NCBI GenBank assembly: GCA_004356335.1
Contig: SMXP01000042.1
Location: 1-8,396 of the forward strand
DNA length: 8,396 nt
Direction: 5' to 3'
From: Alphaproteobacteria bacterium
GTDB lineage: Bacteria > Pseudomonadota > Alphaproteobacteria > SMXP01
The stretch's first letter is position 1. Each line of letters begins with the position of its first letter. The translations under genes and the position numbers were made by a program. A model generated the notes under the pieces. That model had not been told where the DNA came from, did not search any database, and saw nothing but the letters and a program-made list of their open reading frames with translations. Shown piece after piece: positions 1 through 5,562 of this stretch.

Positions 1-134
1 CCATGGAGAAAATCGCATTCGCCAAGGGTTTCTTGATGGTGTCATCGAGTCCCTTGACGCGATCGTCCTATCACGCAGGTGATGATTTTGCTCGATTGCG
101 TGCGGCGCGCGACACTCAATTAACAGTCTCCTGA
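1..134 (+). CDS. lipA: Lipoyl synthase, C-terminal end (partial, cut by window start)
   Basis: An open frame (codons from base 3) runs from the window edge to a TGA at 132-134. It encodes about 44 residues, including KGFLMVSSSPLTRSSYHAGD and then DFARLRAAR. The segment P-L-T-R-S-S-Y-H-A-(G/D) is typical of the extreme C-terminus of LipA, the radical-SAM enzyme that inserts two sulfurs into protein-bound octanoyl groups to make lipoyl cofactors. The iron-sulfur cluster cysteines lie upstream of the window and cannot be checked. Coq10/ratA starts 25 bp downstream on the same strand, which matches the lipA-coq10 order common in alphaproteobacteria and suggests cotranscription. Identification rests on recognising the C-terminal motif only. 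Confidence 0.85.
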   Translation, partial: MEKIAFAKGFLMVSSSPLTRSSYHAGDDFARLRAARDTQLTVS

Positions 135-159
135 AACCAATTTACGGCAACGTTGGGCC

Positions 160-624
160 ATGCCTCGCCACCATCAGCGCACCCGATTGCCCTATACGGC
201 CGAACAGATGTTCGATTTGGTCGCGGATATAGAGAAGTATCCCGCGTTTTTGCCGTGGTGCGTCGGCCTGCGCATTCGGTCGAGAGAAAAGCTCGGCGAG
301 GCGGAACTGATGACCGCCGATCTTGCCATTGGATTCAAGACTTTCCGGGAAACCTTTACCAGCCGGGTCAAGATCGATCGCAAGGCGCGCCGCGTGGACG
401 TAGAATATTTGGATGGCCCGTTCCGCTATTTACACAATGTTTGGGTGTTCGAGCCCCACGACGATGACAGTTGTATTGTGGATTTCTCGATCGATTTTGA
501 ATTTAGAAATCGGGTTCTGAAATTGGCTATGAACCACGTTTTTCACCGGGCAGTACAACATATGGTTTCGTCATTTGAGAAACGCGCGGAACAGTTGTAT
601 AAAACGCCCCCAACCCGAAAATAA
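160..624 (+). CDS. Coenzyme Q-binding protein, COQ10/RatA START-domain family
   Basis: A 154-residue protein covering one START/polyketide-cyclase-like domain (about residues 8-148), which is full length for the family. Recognisable segments are LPYTAEQMFDLVADIEKYPA near the N-terminus, FLPWC just after it, IGFKTFRETFTSRV in the middle, DVEYLDGPFRYL, and a C-terminal amphipathic helix (VFHRAVQHMVSSFEKRAEQLY). Relatives bind coenzyme Q or other lipids in a hydrophobic cavity and support respiratory quinone function. E. coli RatA was described as a toxin that interferes with 70S assembly, but that activity should not be assumed here. The ATG at 160 has no clear Shine-Dalgarno and lies 25 bp after the lipA stop. 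No signal peptide or membrane helix is seen, so it is probably cytoplasmic. Family assignment is firm and exact function is inferred. Confidence 0.9.
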   Translation: MPRHHQRTRLPYTAEQMFDLVADIEKYPAFLPWCVGLRIRSREKLGEAELMTADLAIGFKTFRETFTSRVKIDRKARRVDVEYLDGPFRYLHNVWVFEPHDDDSCIVDFSIDFEFRNRVLKLAMNHVFHRAVQHMVSSFEKRAEQLYKTPPTRK

Positions 625-788
625 TAATACGCCTACGGAATAATGTCTTTAGAATCGCGGGCTCCATAATTTCATTATTCATCCTTACACAGATAGTCTT
701 TATACAGATGTTCGTTATACGGATTATCTCTATACGGATACTCTGTATACAATGTATTAGTAGACGAGCATACCTCCGGCGCCATTAC
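625..788. other. AT-rich convergent intergenic gap
   Basis: This gap lies between the coq10 stop and the 3' end of cinA, which converge on it. It is visibly richer in A and T than the flanking genes. No convincing gene or strong intrinsic terminator was found on either strand. Its one structured part is the 15-bp-period repeat at 686-760, listed separately. A plus-strand frame through that repeat is open from 653 to a TAG at 758-760 but has no ATG, GTG or TTG start. Confidence 0.7.
686..760 (+). repeat. 15-bp tandem repeat, about five units
   Basis: TATAC or TACAC recurs exactly every 15 bp at 686, 701, 716, 731 and 746. The units are TACACAGATAGTCTT, TATACAGATGTTCGT, TATACGGATTATCTC, TATACGGATACTCTG and a degenerate last one, TATACAATGTATTAG. 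Nine of the 15 positions are invariant in the first four units (consensus TAYACRGATNNTCKN). Read in one plus-strand frame they give YTDSL, YTDVR, YTDYL, YTDTL and then YTMY-stop. The period and consensus are seen directly. Whether this is a minisatellite, a set of protein-binding sites or a decayed coding remnant is unknown. Confidence 0.85.
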
Positions 789-1286
789 CTATTCAGGTAT
801 TATGTGCTCCAAAAATAATTCCATGGCCCTTAGGGCCGTCTGTTCGCGCACCTCGGCTCGGCCGATATCGCCAAATCTATGCTCCTCCGCCCATGTCGGA
901 CCGTTGCGCTTGGCGCTTCCGATGTAAACCAGGCCGATTGGCTTGGACGGGGAGCCACCGGTCGGCCCGGCAATGCCGGTCACCGCTACCGAGATATCCG
1001 CATGGCCATGCCGCAACGCGCCTTGCGCCATGGCGCGCACCACCGCATCGCTGACTTCGCCGTGGGCGGCAATCAGATCGGCGGGTATGTGCAATAATTC
1101 TTGCTTGGCTTCATTGGAATAGGTCACAAAGCCCCGTTCGAAGACGTCAGATGCCCCCGGCACGCTTGTCAAATAGGCGGCAATCAGGCCGCCGGTACAC
1201 GATTCCGCAATTGCAAGCTTGAGCTTTTGTTTGCGCGCTGTGGCGATACAAATCTCGGCGAGGGATATGAGACTGTTGTTCAGCAT
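789..1286 (-). CDS. pncC: Nicotinamide-nucleotide amidohydrolase (CinA C-terminal domain protein, PncC type)
   Basis: A 165-residue stand-alone CinA C-terminal domain. Family members hydrolyse nicotinamide mononucleotide to nicotinic acid mononucleotide and ammonia, recycling NMN into NAD synthesis. Visible motifs are the Ser-containing AESCTGGLIAAYLTSVPGAS (Ser29), FVTYSNEAK (Tyr56 and Lys61, candidates for catalysis with the serine), and VTGIAGPTGG at about 102-111. The N-terminal molybdopterin-binding-like domain of long CinA proteins is absent. That is the usual short form rather than a truncation, and the stand-alone form is often annotated simply as cinA. The ATG lies 3 bp after the pgpA stop (TAA-atc-ATG), so translation is probably coupled to pgpA. 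It is the last gene of the minus-strand ispDF-pgpA-cinA unit. Confidence 0.9.
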   Translation of the reverse strand: MLNNSLISLAEICIATARKQKLKLAIAESCTGGLIAAYLTSVPGASDVFERGFVTYSNEAKQELLHIPADLIAAHGEVSDAVVRAMAQGALRHGHADISVAVTGIAGPTGGSPSKPIGLVYIGSAKRNGPTWAEEHRFGDIGRAEVREQTALRAMELFLEHIIPE

Positions 1287-1289
1287 GAT

Positions 1290-1784
1290 TTAACTCAGCA
1301 GCCAAAAATCGATGAGAAACATCACCACCATGGCATAAATCCCGGCAACAATATCGTCCCCCATGATGCCCCAGGCACCGGGCAGGCGGCGTTCGGCCAA
1401 ATCCACGGGCCACGGCTTCAAAATGTCATAAAAGCGGAAGATCAAAAAGGCCAGGGCGAAGCCAAGGGGCGTCAAGGGAGCGGCGATCAGCGCGATCCAC
1501 TGACCGGCCACTTCGTCGATGACCACGGAGGCCGGGTCGCTCGACTGTTCCGCTTGGGCGTAAACATGCGAGGCCCAAAGCCCCAGTAGAACAATGGCGA
1601 GGGTCATTCCCAAAAGCACCGGCCGACCGCCGAAGGTCAGCAGGGCCCAACCAAACGGCAGGGCCGCCAGCGACCCCAGGGTTCCCGGTGCGGGACGCAG
1701 CAAACCCACACCGAACCATGTGCTCAGCAGAACGGCCGGATGATGAAACGTCAAGTTCGGGGGAATAGGGACCAGTAATCCCAT
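1290..1784 (-). CDS. pgpA: Phosphatidylglycerophosphatase A
   Basis: A 164-residue inner-membrane protein of the PgpA family. It dephosphorylates phosphatidylglycerol phosphate to phosphatidylglycerol, the last step before cardiolipin synthesis. Family blocks in order are WFGVGLLRPAPGTLGSLAAL (about 23-42), DPASVVIDEVAGQWIA (83-98, with the acidic residues thought to bind metal), FRFYDILKPWP (116-126) and GIMGDDIVAGIYA (139-151). Hydrophobic stretches at about 38-50, 53-71, 94-118 and 146-163 fit a multi-spanning protein. The start at 1784 has AGGAA (1796-1792) seven bases upstream. The upstream flank up to the ispDF stop is filled by a 104-bp repeat that ends just before this ribosome binding site. 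Length is normal for the family. Confidence 0.93.
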   Translation of the reverse strand: MGLLVPIPPNLTFHHPAVLLSTWFGVGLLRPAPGTLGSLAALPFGWALLTFGGRPVLLGMTLAIVLLGLWASHVYAQAEQSSDPASVVIDEVAGQWIALIAAPLTPLGFALAFLIFRFYDILKPWPVDLAERRLPGAWGIMGDDIVAGIYAMVVMFLIDFWLLS

Positions 1785-1791
1785 AGGGCAT

Positions 1792-1796
1792 TTCCT
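1792..1796 (-). promoter_or_regulatory. Shine-Dalgarno of pgpA
   Basis: AGGAA on the minus strand, seven bases before the ATG at 1784. It selects this start over an out-of-frame ATG at 1791-1789. It lies between the end of the repeat (1800) and the coding region, so the repeat did not disrupt it. Confidence 0.6.
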
Positions 1797-1799
1797 GTT

Positions 1800-1903
1800 T
1801 AGGGTCTTTCCGATTTTGATAGAATCAAAACCTGACCCTAAGTTATTGTTTTATCGTGTTTCCGGACGGAAAACCGGTGGCCACTTTTCCTGGAAACACT
1901 CTA
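1800..1903 (-). repeat. RIME-like two-hairpin intergenic repeat, copy A (after ispDF)
   Basis: A 104-bp element on the minus strand that begins with TAG, the ispDF stop codon. It contains two palindromic parts. The first is bounded by GTGTTTCC and GGAAACAC. The second is an AGGGTC/GACCCT stem enclosing GGTTTTGAT, a 3-base loop and ATCAAAATC. It matches 4306-4409 (opposite orientation) at 101 of 104 positions. Size, two-palindrome design and intergenic position resemble the RIME elements described in rhizobia. That kinship is inferred from memory of the class. No run of T follows the second hairpin, so it is not a canonical intrinsic terminator. It fills nearly all of the ispDF-pgpA gap. Confidence 0.85.
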
Positions 1904-3124
1904 GTCGAAACGAACGGTTGCCACAGCCTGTGCCGCAATGCCTTCTTCGCGACCGGTAAAGCCGAGTTTTTCGGTTGTGGTCGCCTTTATGTTGACCTGC
2001 GCGATGGGTATTTTGAGAAGCGAAGCGACCGCCGCAATCATGGCATCCCGGTGCGGAGCAATCCTCGGCCGTTCGCAGATAATGGTGACATCCACATTAT
2101 TGATCCGGCCATTGCGGGTTTCGATGAGTTTGACCGCGTGTTCAACAAAAATGTGCGAGGCCGCGCCCCGCCATTGGTCATCGCTGGGCGGAAAATGATG
2201 CCCGATATCTCCGGCACCGGCCGCGCCAAGAAGGGCATCGGTCAGGGCATGCAAAGCGACATCCGCATCGGAATGCCCGGCCAGGCCACGGCCATGGGCA
2301 ATCGAGACACCGCATAAAATGACGTGATCGCCCTCGCCGAAACGATGGACGTCATAGCCGAACCCGACCCGCATATCGCTCGTGCTGCTGTGCCGTATGT
2401 CTTGCTGGGAGGGATCGGTCGGGCGAGACAGGCGATCGGCCAATGTGAAATCCTCCGGCGTCGTTATTTTGATGTTTTCCGCATCTCCTTCGATAAGGCG
2501 GACACGGAGTCCGGCCGCTTCGGCAATGGCCGCATCGTCCGTCAGTTTGGCATGCTTGGCATCGCGATGGGCGGCCAAGATCGCATCGAACTTGAAGGCC
2601 TGAGGTGTTTGGGCGCGCCACAATTCGGTGCGGTCGATTGTTTCGGCGATGTGGCCGGTGCCGTCTTCCCGTTTGATGGTGTCGACCACCCGAAGCGCGG
2701 CAATAGCGCCCGCGGCCTGTGTTGCGCTGGCGGCGGATATCAGTCGGGTCACGAGCTGCGGATTTACGAACGGACGAACCCCATCATGGATGAGCACGAT
2801 ATCGGGTTCATAATCGGCCAAGTGTTCGAGCCCGGCTCTTACGGATTCTTGGCGCTGCGCGCCGCCCACCGCCCACGGCAGCAGCTTGGGATGACAAGAG
2901 AAATCCGCTAGGGCTTCTTGGTAATAAGCCTCATCCACCGGATTGATGACCGCGCACACGCCCGTCACCGCCTCATGGGACAAGAATCTGCCCATGGTAA
3001 GGCTTAAGAGAGGTTTGCCTGCGACCGATCGGTATTGTTTGGGCCGTCCCGCACCAGCCCTCACGCCTTTTCCGGCGGCCACCACCAAAACCATCACACG
3101 CGGCGCAGAACCGGCCTCATTCAT
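1901..3124 (-). CDS. ispDF: Bifunctional IspD/IspF enzyme of the MEP isoprenoid pathway
   Basis: A 407-residue cytosolic fusion. Residues about 9-235 are IspD (2-C-methyl-D-erythritol 4-phosphate cytidylyltransferase), with the nucleotide-binding AAGKGVRAGAGRPKQY (16-31) and HDGVRPF in the middle. Residues 251-407 are IspF (MEcPP synthase). They open with MRVGFGYDVHRFG and carry the metal ligands expected from E. coli IspF Asp8/His10/His42 at Asp258, His260 and His292, plus the ATTTEKLGFTGREEGIAAQA block. The two activities make CDP-methylerythritol and, after IspE, the cyclic diphosphate. The fusion is common in alphaproteobacteria. The ATG at 3124 has GAGG seven to eight bases upstream. The TAG stop is the first triplet of repeat copy A. 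It heads the ispDF-pgpA-cinA unit. Confidence 0.96.
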   Translation of the reverse strand: MNEAGSAPRVMVLVVAAGKGVRAGAGRPKQYRSVAGKPLLSLTMGRFLSHEAVTGVCAVINPVDEAYYQEALADFSCHPKLLPWAVGGAQRQESVRAGLEHLADYEPDIVLIHDGVRPFVNPQLVTRLISAASATQAAGAIAALRVVDTIKREDGTGHIAETIDRTELWRAQTPQAFKFDAILAAHRDAKHAKLTDDAAIAEAAGLRVRLIEGDAENIKITTPEDFTLADRLSRPTDPSQQDIRHSSTSDMRVGFGYDVHRFGEGDHVILCGVSIAHGRGLAGHSDADVALHALTDALLGAAGAGDIGHHFPPSDDQWRGAASHIFVEHAVKLIETRNGRINNVDVTIICERPRIAPHRDAMIAAVASLLKIPIAQVNIKATTTEKLGFTGREEGIAAQAVATVRFD

Positions 3125-3300
3125 GGCAAACCCTCGCGATTCCCATATCTTGGGTGTCGTTATGTCACGATCCCGTTGCGCCGTCTAACCGCTTGATCCA
3201 GCTGGGTCCGTCGCCCTTTCGCACATGCAGCATATTGCCCTGAAGGACCCGGTCGGCTAGAATGATCAAAACTTAGGCAATCGGTCAAACTGCTCAAAAA
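3125..3300. promoter_or_regulatory. Divergent control region between ispDF and dusB
   Basis: These 176 bp separate two divergent starts and should carry both promoters. A good plus-strand promoter is seen (listed separately). No comparably strong minus-strand promoter for ispDF was found; TTGACC, reading leftward from about 3286, lacks a good -10 at normal spacing. A GGGTCC/GGACCC inverted pair (3204-3209, 3245-3250) is present but far apart. A minus-strand frame open from 3269 to 3165 is discussed as a finding. Confidence 0.6.
3235..3263 (+). promoter_or_regulatory. Candidate sigma-70-type promoter for dusB
   Basis: TTGCCC (3235-3240) and TAGAAT (3258-3263) are separated by 17 bp, giving 4 of 6 and 5 of 6 matches to TTGACA and TATAAT. 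Transcription would start near 3270, leaving a leader of about 30 bases before the dusB ATG. It could drive dusB and, if transcription passes the repeat, ntrBC as well. Prediction by eye only. Confidence 0.45.
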
Positions 3301-4308
3301 ATGATCATTCAAGTGGGGGCTGTCGCCCTTTCAAGTCGGGTTTTCTTGGCACCCATGTCCGGCGTGACGGACCTGCCGTTTCGGCGACAGGTCCGCCGGT
3401 ATGGCGCCGGCCTTGTGGTGTCGGAAATGCTCGCCAGTAAGGAATTCATCGAAGCGCGGCCCGATGTCAGCCGCCGCGCGCGGCACGATTTTACCGTGGA
3501 ACCCTGTGCTTTGCAGATCGTCGGATTTCACCCTTATTGGATGGCTGAGGCGGCGCGGATGGCGGCCGACGAGGGGGCGCAATTGATCGACATCAATATG
3601 GGATGTCCGTCAAAGCATGTTGCCAAAAAGCAATCGGGATCGGCTTTGATGCGCGATCTAACTCACGCGCTCACCTTGATTGAAGCCGTGGTGCAAGCGG
3701 TTCAAATACCGGTCACACTCAAAATGCGCACGGGGTGGGATGACATGTCGCTCAATGCGCCGGAACTTGCGCGCCGTGCCGAACAAGCAGGTGTCTCGTT
3801 GGTTACCGTCCACGGACGGACCCGAAATCAATTTTATAAAGGCACGGCCGATTGGCGCTTTGTTGCAAAGGTAAAGGCGGCCGTCACTATTCCGGTTATC
3901 GTCAATGGCGATATCACAACCGGTGATGATGCCGTGACGGCGCTGGAATATTCGGGAGCCGACGGAGTCATGATTGGCCGGGCCGCGATCGGCCGTCCGT
4001 GGTTGGTCGGCCAGATCGAGGATTATCTAGACGGCCGACAGGGCCGGGCCGATCCATCTTTGATGGAGCAACACGCCGTAATACGCCAACACCTGGCTGA
4101 TTGTCTTGAACTCTACGGCGACGGTTTGGGCCTCAGAACTTTTCGCAAGCATTTATCGGCATATATCGACGGGGCGGTGACCGCCGGGTTGTTACCGCAT
4201 AAAGCTCGGCAGGCGAGGCGCGTGCTTTGCGGTTTGGACGATCTCCAAGAACTATTCGATGGGATCGGAGAGCTTTATTCATACCGTGACATACGACTTG
4301 CGGCTTAG
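3301..4308 (+). CDS. dusB: tRNA-dihydrouridine synthase B (NifR3 family)
   Basis: A 335-residue FMN-dependent TIM-barrel enzyme that reduces specific uridines in the tRNA D-loop to dihydrouridine using NADPH. Motifs in order are FLAPMSGVTDLPFRR (15-29), INMGCPSKHVAKKQSGSALM (98-117, catalytic Cys102), KMRTGWDD (141-148), VHGRTRNQFYKGTADW (170-185), VNGDI (201-205) and GADGVMIGRAAIGRPWL (219-235, phosphate/FMN binding). Length is normal. The ATG at 3301 has no evident Shine-Dalgarno, but the N-terminus fits the family. The gene lies just upstream of ntrB, as nifR3 does in other alphaproteobacteria. Its TAG stop is the first triplet of repeat copy B, which lies between it and ntrB. Confidence 0.95.
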   Translation: MIIQVGAVALSSRVFLAPMSGVTDLPFRRQVRRYGAGLVVSEMLASKEFIEARPDVSRRARHDFTVEPCALQIVGFHPYWMAEAARMAADEGAQLIDINMGCPSKHVAKKQSGSALMRDLTHALTLIEAVVQAVQIPVTLKMRTGWDDMSLNAPELARRAEQAGVSLVTVHGRTRNQFYKGTADWRFVAKVKAAVTIPVIVNGDITTGDDAVTALEYSGADGVMIGRAAIGRPWLVGQIEDYLDGRQGRADPSLMEQHAVIRQHLADCLELYGDGLGLRTFRKHLSAYIDGAVTAGLLPHKARQARRVLCGLDDLQELFDGIGELYSYRDIRLAA

Positions 4309-4409
4309 AGTGTTTCCAGGAAAAGTGGCCACCGGTTTTCCGTCCGGAAACACGATAAAACAACAACTTAGGGTCAGGTTTTGATTCCATCAAAACCGGA
4401 AAGACCCTA
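4306..4409 (+). repeat. RIME-like two-hairpin intergenic repeat, copy B (between dusB and ntrB)
   Basis: A 104-bp element starting with the dusB TAG stop and ending about 15 bases before the ntrB GTG. Palindrome 1 is GTGTTTCC (4310-4317) with GGAAACAC (4346-4353), plus inner GGAAAA/TTTTCC pairing. Palindrome 2 is AGGGTC (4370-4375) with GACCCT (4403-4408), enclosing a perfect 9-bp stem 4377-4385/4389-4397 with loop TCC. It is the inverted counterpart of 1800-1903, with three substitutions. It could fold in the dusB-ntrB transcript and affect processing, stability or readthrough. No T-tract follows, so simple intrinsic termination is unlikely. The function is inferred and the repeat itself is seen. 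Confidence 0.87.
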
Positions 4410-4424
4410 GGTGGGGTGGTTGGC

Positions 4425-5537
4425 GTGAGTGTACTATTAGAAGAGACGGAGTTACCTGAATTTGGCTTGGATGCCGTGCTTGCGTCTGTGCCACAGCCCA
4501 TTCTGGTGCTCGATGATTTGGGTCGAATTTGCTTTGCCAATATGGCCGCGGAGGATTTCTTCGGCCTAAGCAGCACCATTTTATTACGCAAGAAGATCAC
4601 GGATCTCGTTCCATTCGATAGTCCCGTGATGTCGCCGATTCAGCAGGCACAATCTCGCGGCTTTTCGGTTCACGAATATGACATCGAGTTCAAATCGCCG
4701 CGAAGTGGTCTGCACCGCCTGGATGTTGTCGCCGGACCGATCGCCGGGAAAAACGGTCTTATTTACTTGACATTTATCGAGCGGGGCATGGCCGATCAAA
4801 TGACCCGCCAATTGTCTCACCAAGGTGCTACCCGATCGGTGCGCGGCATTGCAGCCGTGCTGGCCCATGAAATCAAAAATCCGCTGTTGGGTATCCGGGG
4901 CGCTGCCCAGCTTCTTGAGCAAGGCCTAGACGATGAGGACAAAACTCTGGCCGTTCTTATTCGCGACGAATGCGATCGCATTCGAAATTTAGTCGATCGG
5001 TTGGAAGGGTTTAGCGACAACCGGCCCATAGAACTAAAGCCCGTCAACATTCATGCGGTGCTCAAACACGTCAAGAAAATAGCCAAATCCAGTTTTGCCC
5101 AACATATTCAAATACAGGAACAATACGATCCGTCGTTACCCGAAATTGCCGGGGATAGGGATCAGTTGGTGCAGGCTTTTCTCAATCTAGTCAGAAATGC
5201 CGCTGACGCGGTATCCCCTGACAGCGGTGTTATTCTTCTACGCACCGCGTATCGACCCGGATTCCATTTGTCGCTACCCGGGATGCCGGGCCGCCAAACA
5301 TTGCCGCTCGAAGTGTCCGTCATTGACAACGGCAGCGGCATTTCCGCTGATCTCATGCCCCATCTGTTCGATCCTTTTGTCACGACCAAACCGAAAGGCA
5401 CCGGATTGGGTTTGGCCCTCGTGGCCAAGATCGTCGGCGATCACGGCGGTGTCATTGATTGCCAGTCGGAACCGAGTCGAACAACGTTCCGAACCCTATT
5501 GCCCATACAACCTCCTGCACTGGGACCAACAGGCTAA
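4425..5537 (+). CDS. ntrB: Nitrogen regulation sensor histidine kinase NtrB
   Basis: A 370-residue soluble histidine kinase/phosphatase that phosphorylates NtrC when nitrogen is short; PII (GlnB) controls its activity in known systems. An N-terminal PAS-like domain (about 12-115) contains VPQPILVLDDLGRICFANMA. The DHp helix carries VLAHEIKNPLLGIRGAAQLL with the phospho-acceptor His148. The ATPase domain has the N box (NLVRNAADAV, near 254-263), DNGSGI (301-306), LFDPFVTTKPKGTGLGLAL with the GTGLGL box near 325-330, and a C-terminal TTFRTLLP strand. No membrane segment is present, as expected for NtrB. I chose GTG 4425 because AGGTGG (4409-4414) is about ten bases upstream. GTG 4416 is in frame but too close to that sequence; it would add three residues. 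ntrC begins 25 bp after the stop, so the two are cotranscribed. Confidence 0.94.
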   Translation: MSVLLEETELPEFGLDAVLASVPQPILVLDDLGRICFANMAAEDFFGLSSTILLRKKITDLVPFDSPVMSPIQQAQSRGFSVHEYDIEFKSPRSGLHRLDVVAGPIAGKNGLIYLTFIERGMADQMTRQLSHQGATRSVRGIAAVLAHEIKNPLLGIRGAAQLLEQGLDDEDKTLAVLIRDECDRIRNLVDRLEGFSDNRPIELKPVNIHAVLKHVKKIAKSSFAQHIQIQEQYDPSLPEIAGDRDQLVQAFLNLVRNAADAVSPDSGVILLRTAYRPGFHLSLPGMPGRQTLPLEVSVIDNGSGISADLMPHLFDPFVTTKPKGTGLGLALVAKIVGDHGGVIDCQSEPSRTTFRTLLPIQPPALGPTG

Positions 5538-5546
5538 ACGCTTGAT

Positions 5547-5552
5547 AAGGAG
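5547..5552 (+). promoter_or_regulatory. Shine-Dalgarno of ntrC
   Basis: AAGGAG, ten bases before the ATG at 5563. It fixes the ntrC start even though the same frame stays open upstream into ntrB as far as 5197. The first residues after the ATG (TILLADDD) are the expected start of a receiver domain. Confidence 0.75.
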
Positions 5553-5562
5553 CAACCTTGCC

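Noticed and set aside
686..760. Tandem repeat as a CRISPR array
   Set aside because: The units abut directly with no spacers, are only 15 bp long, and no cas gene is nearby.
1101..1589. A 162-residue plus-strand open frame opposite pgpA and cinA
   Set aside because: It spans two well-supported minus-strand genes and their junction; its translation is low-complexity and matches no motif I know.
1901..3124. Long plus-strand open frames opposite ispDF (for example 1856-2317 and 2324-2911)
   Set aside because: They are antisense shadows of a fully recognisable IspD-IspF protein and show no family motifs of their own.
4370..4408. Second hairpin of the repeat as a rho-independent terminator
   Set aside because: The stem is good, but no T-run follows in either copy, and an internal loop of one versus five bases interrupts it.
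1800..4409. Inverted repeats as the ends of a transposon or insertion sequence
   Set aside because: The enclosed DNA is only ispDF and dusB, both core genes in conserved order, with no transposase and no target duplication that I can see.
4133..4600. Minus-strand open frame across the end of dusB, repeat B and the start of ntrB
   Set aside because: It reads through the repeat and two supported genes on the other strand, with no recognisable protein features.
5197..5562. The ntrC frame stays open upstream into the 3' part of ntrB, giving a 607-residue open frame
   Set aside because: The upstream residues resemble no domain and overlap the conserved NtrB ATPase region in another frame. AAGGAG before ATG 5563 and the receiver-domain start fix the real N-terminus.
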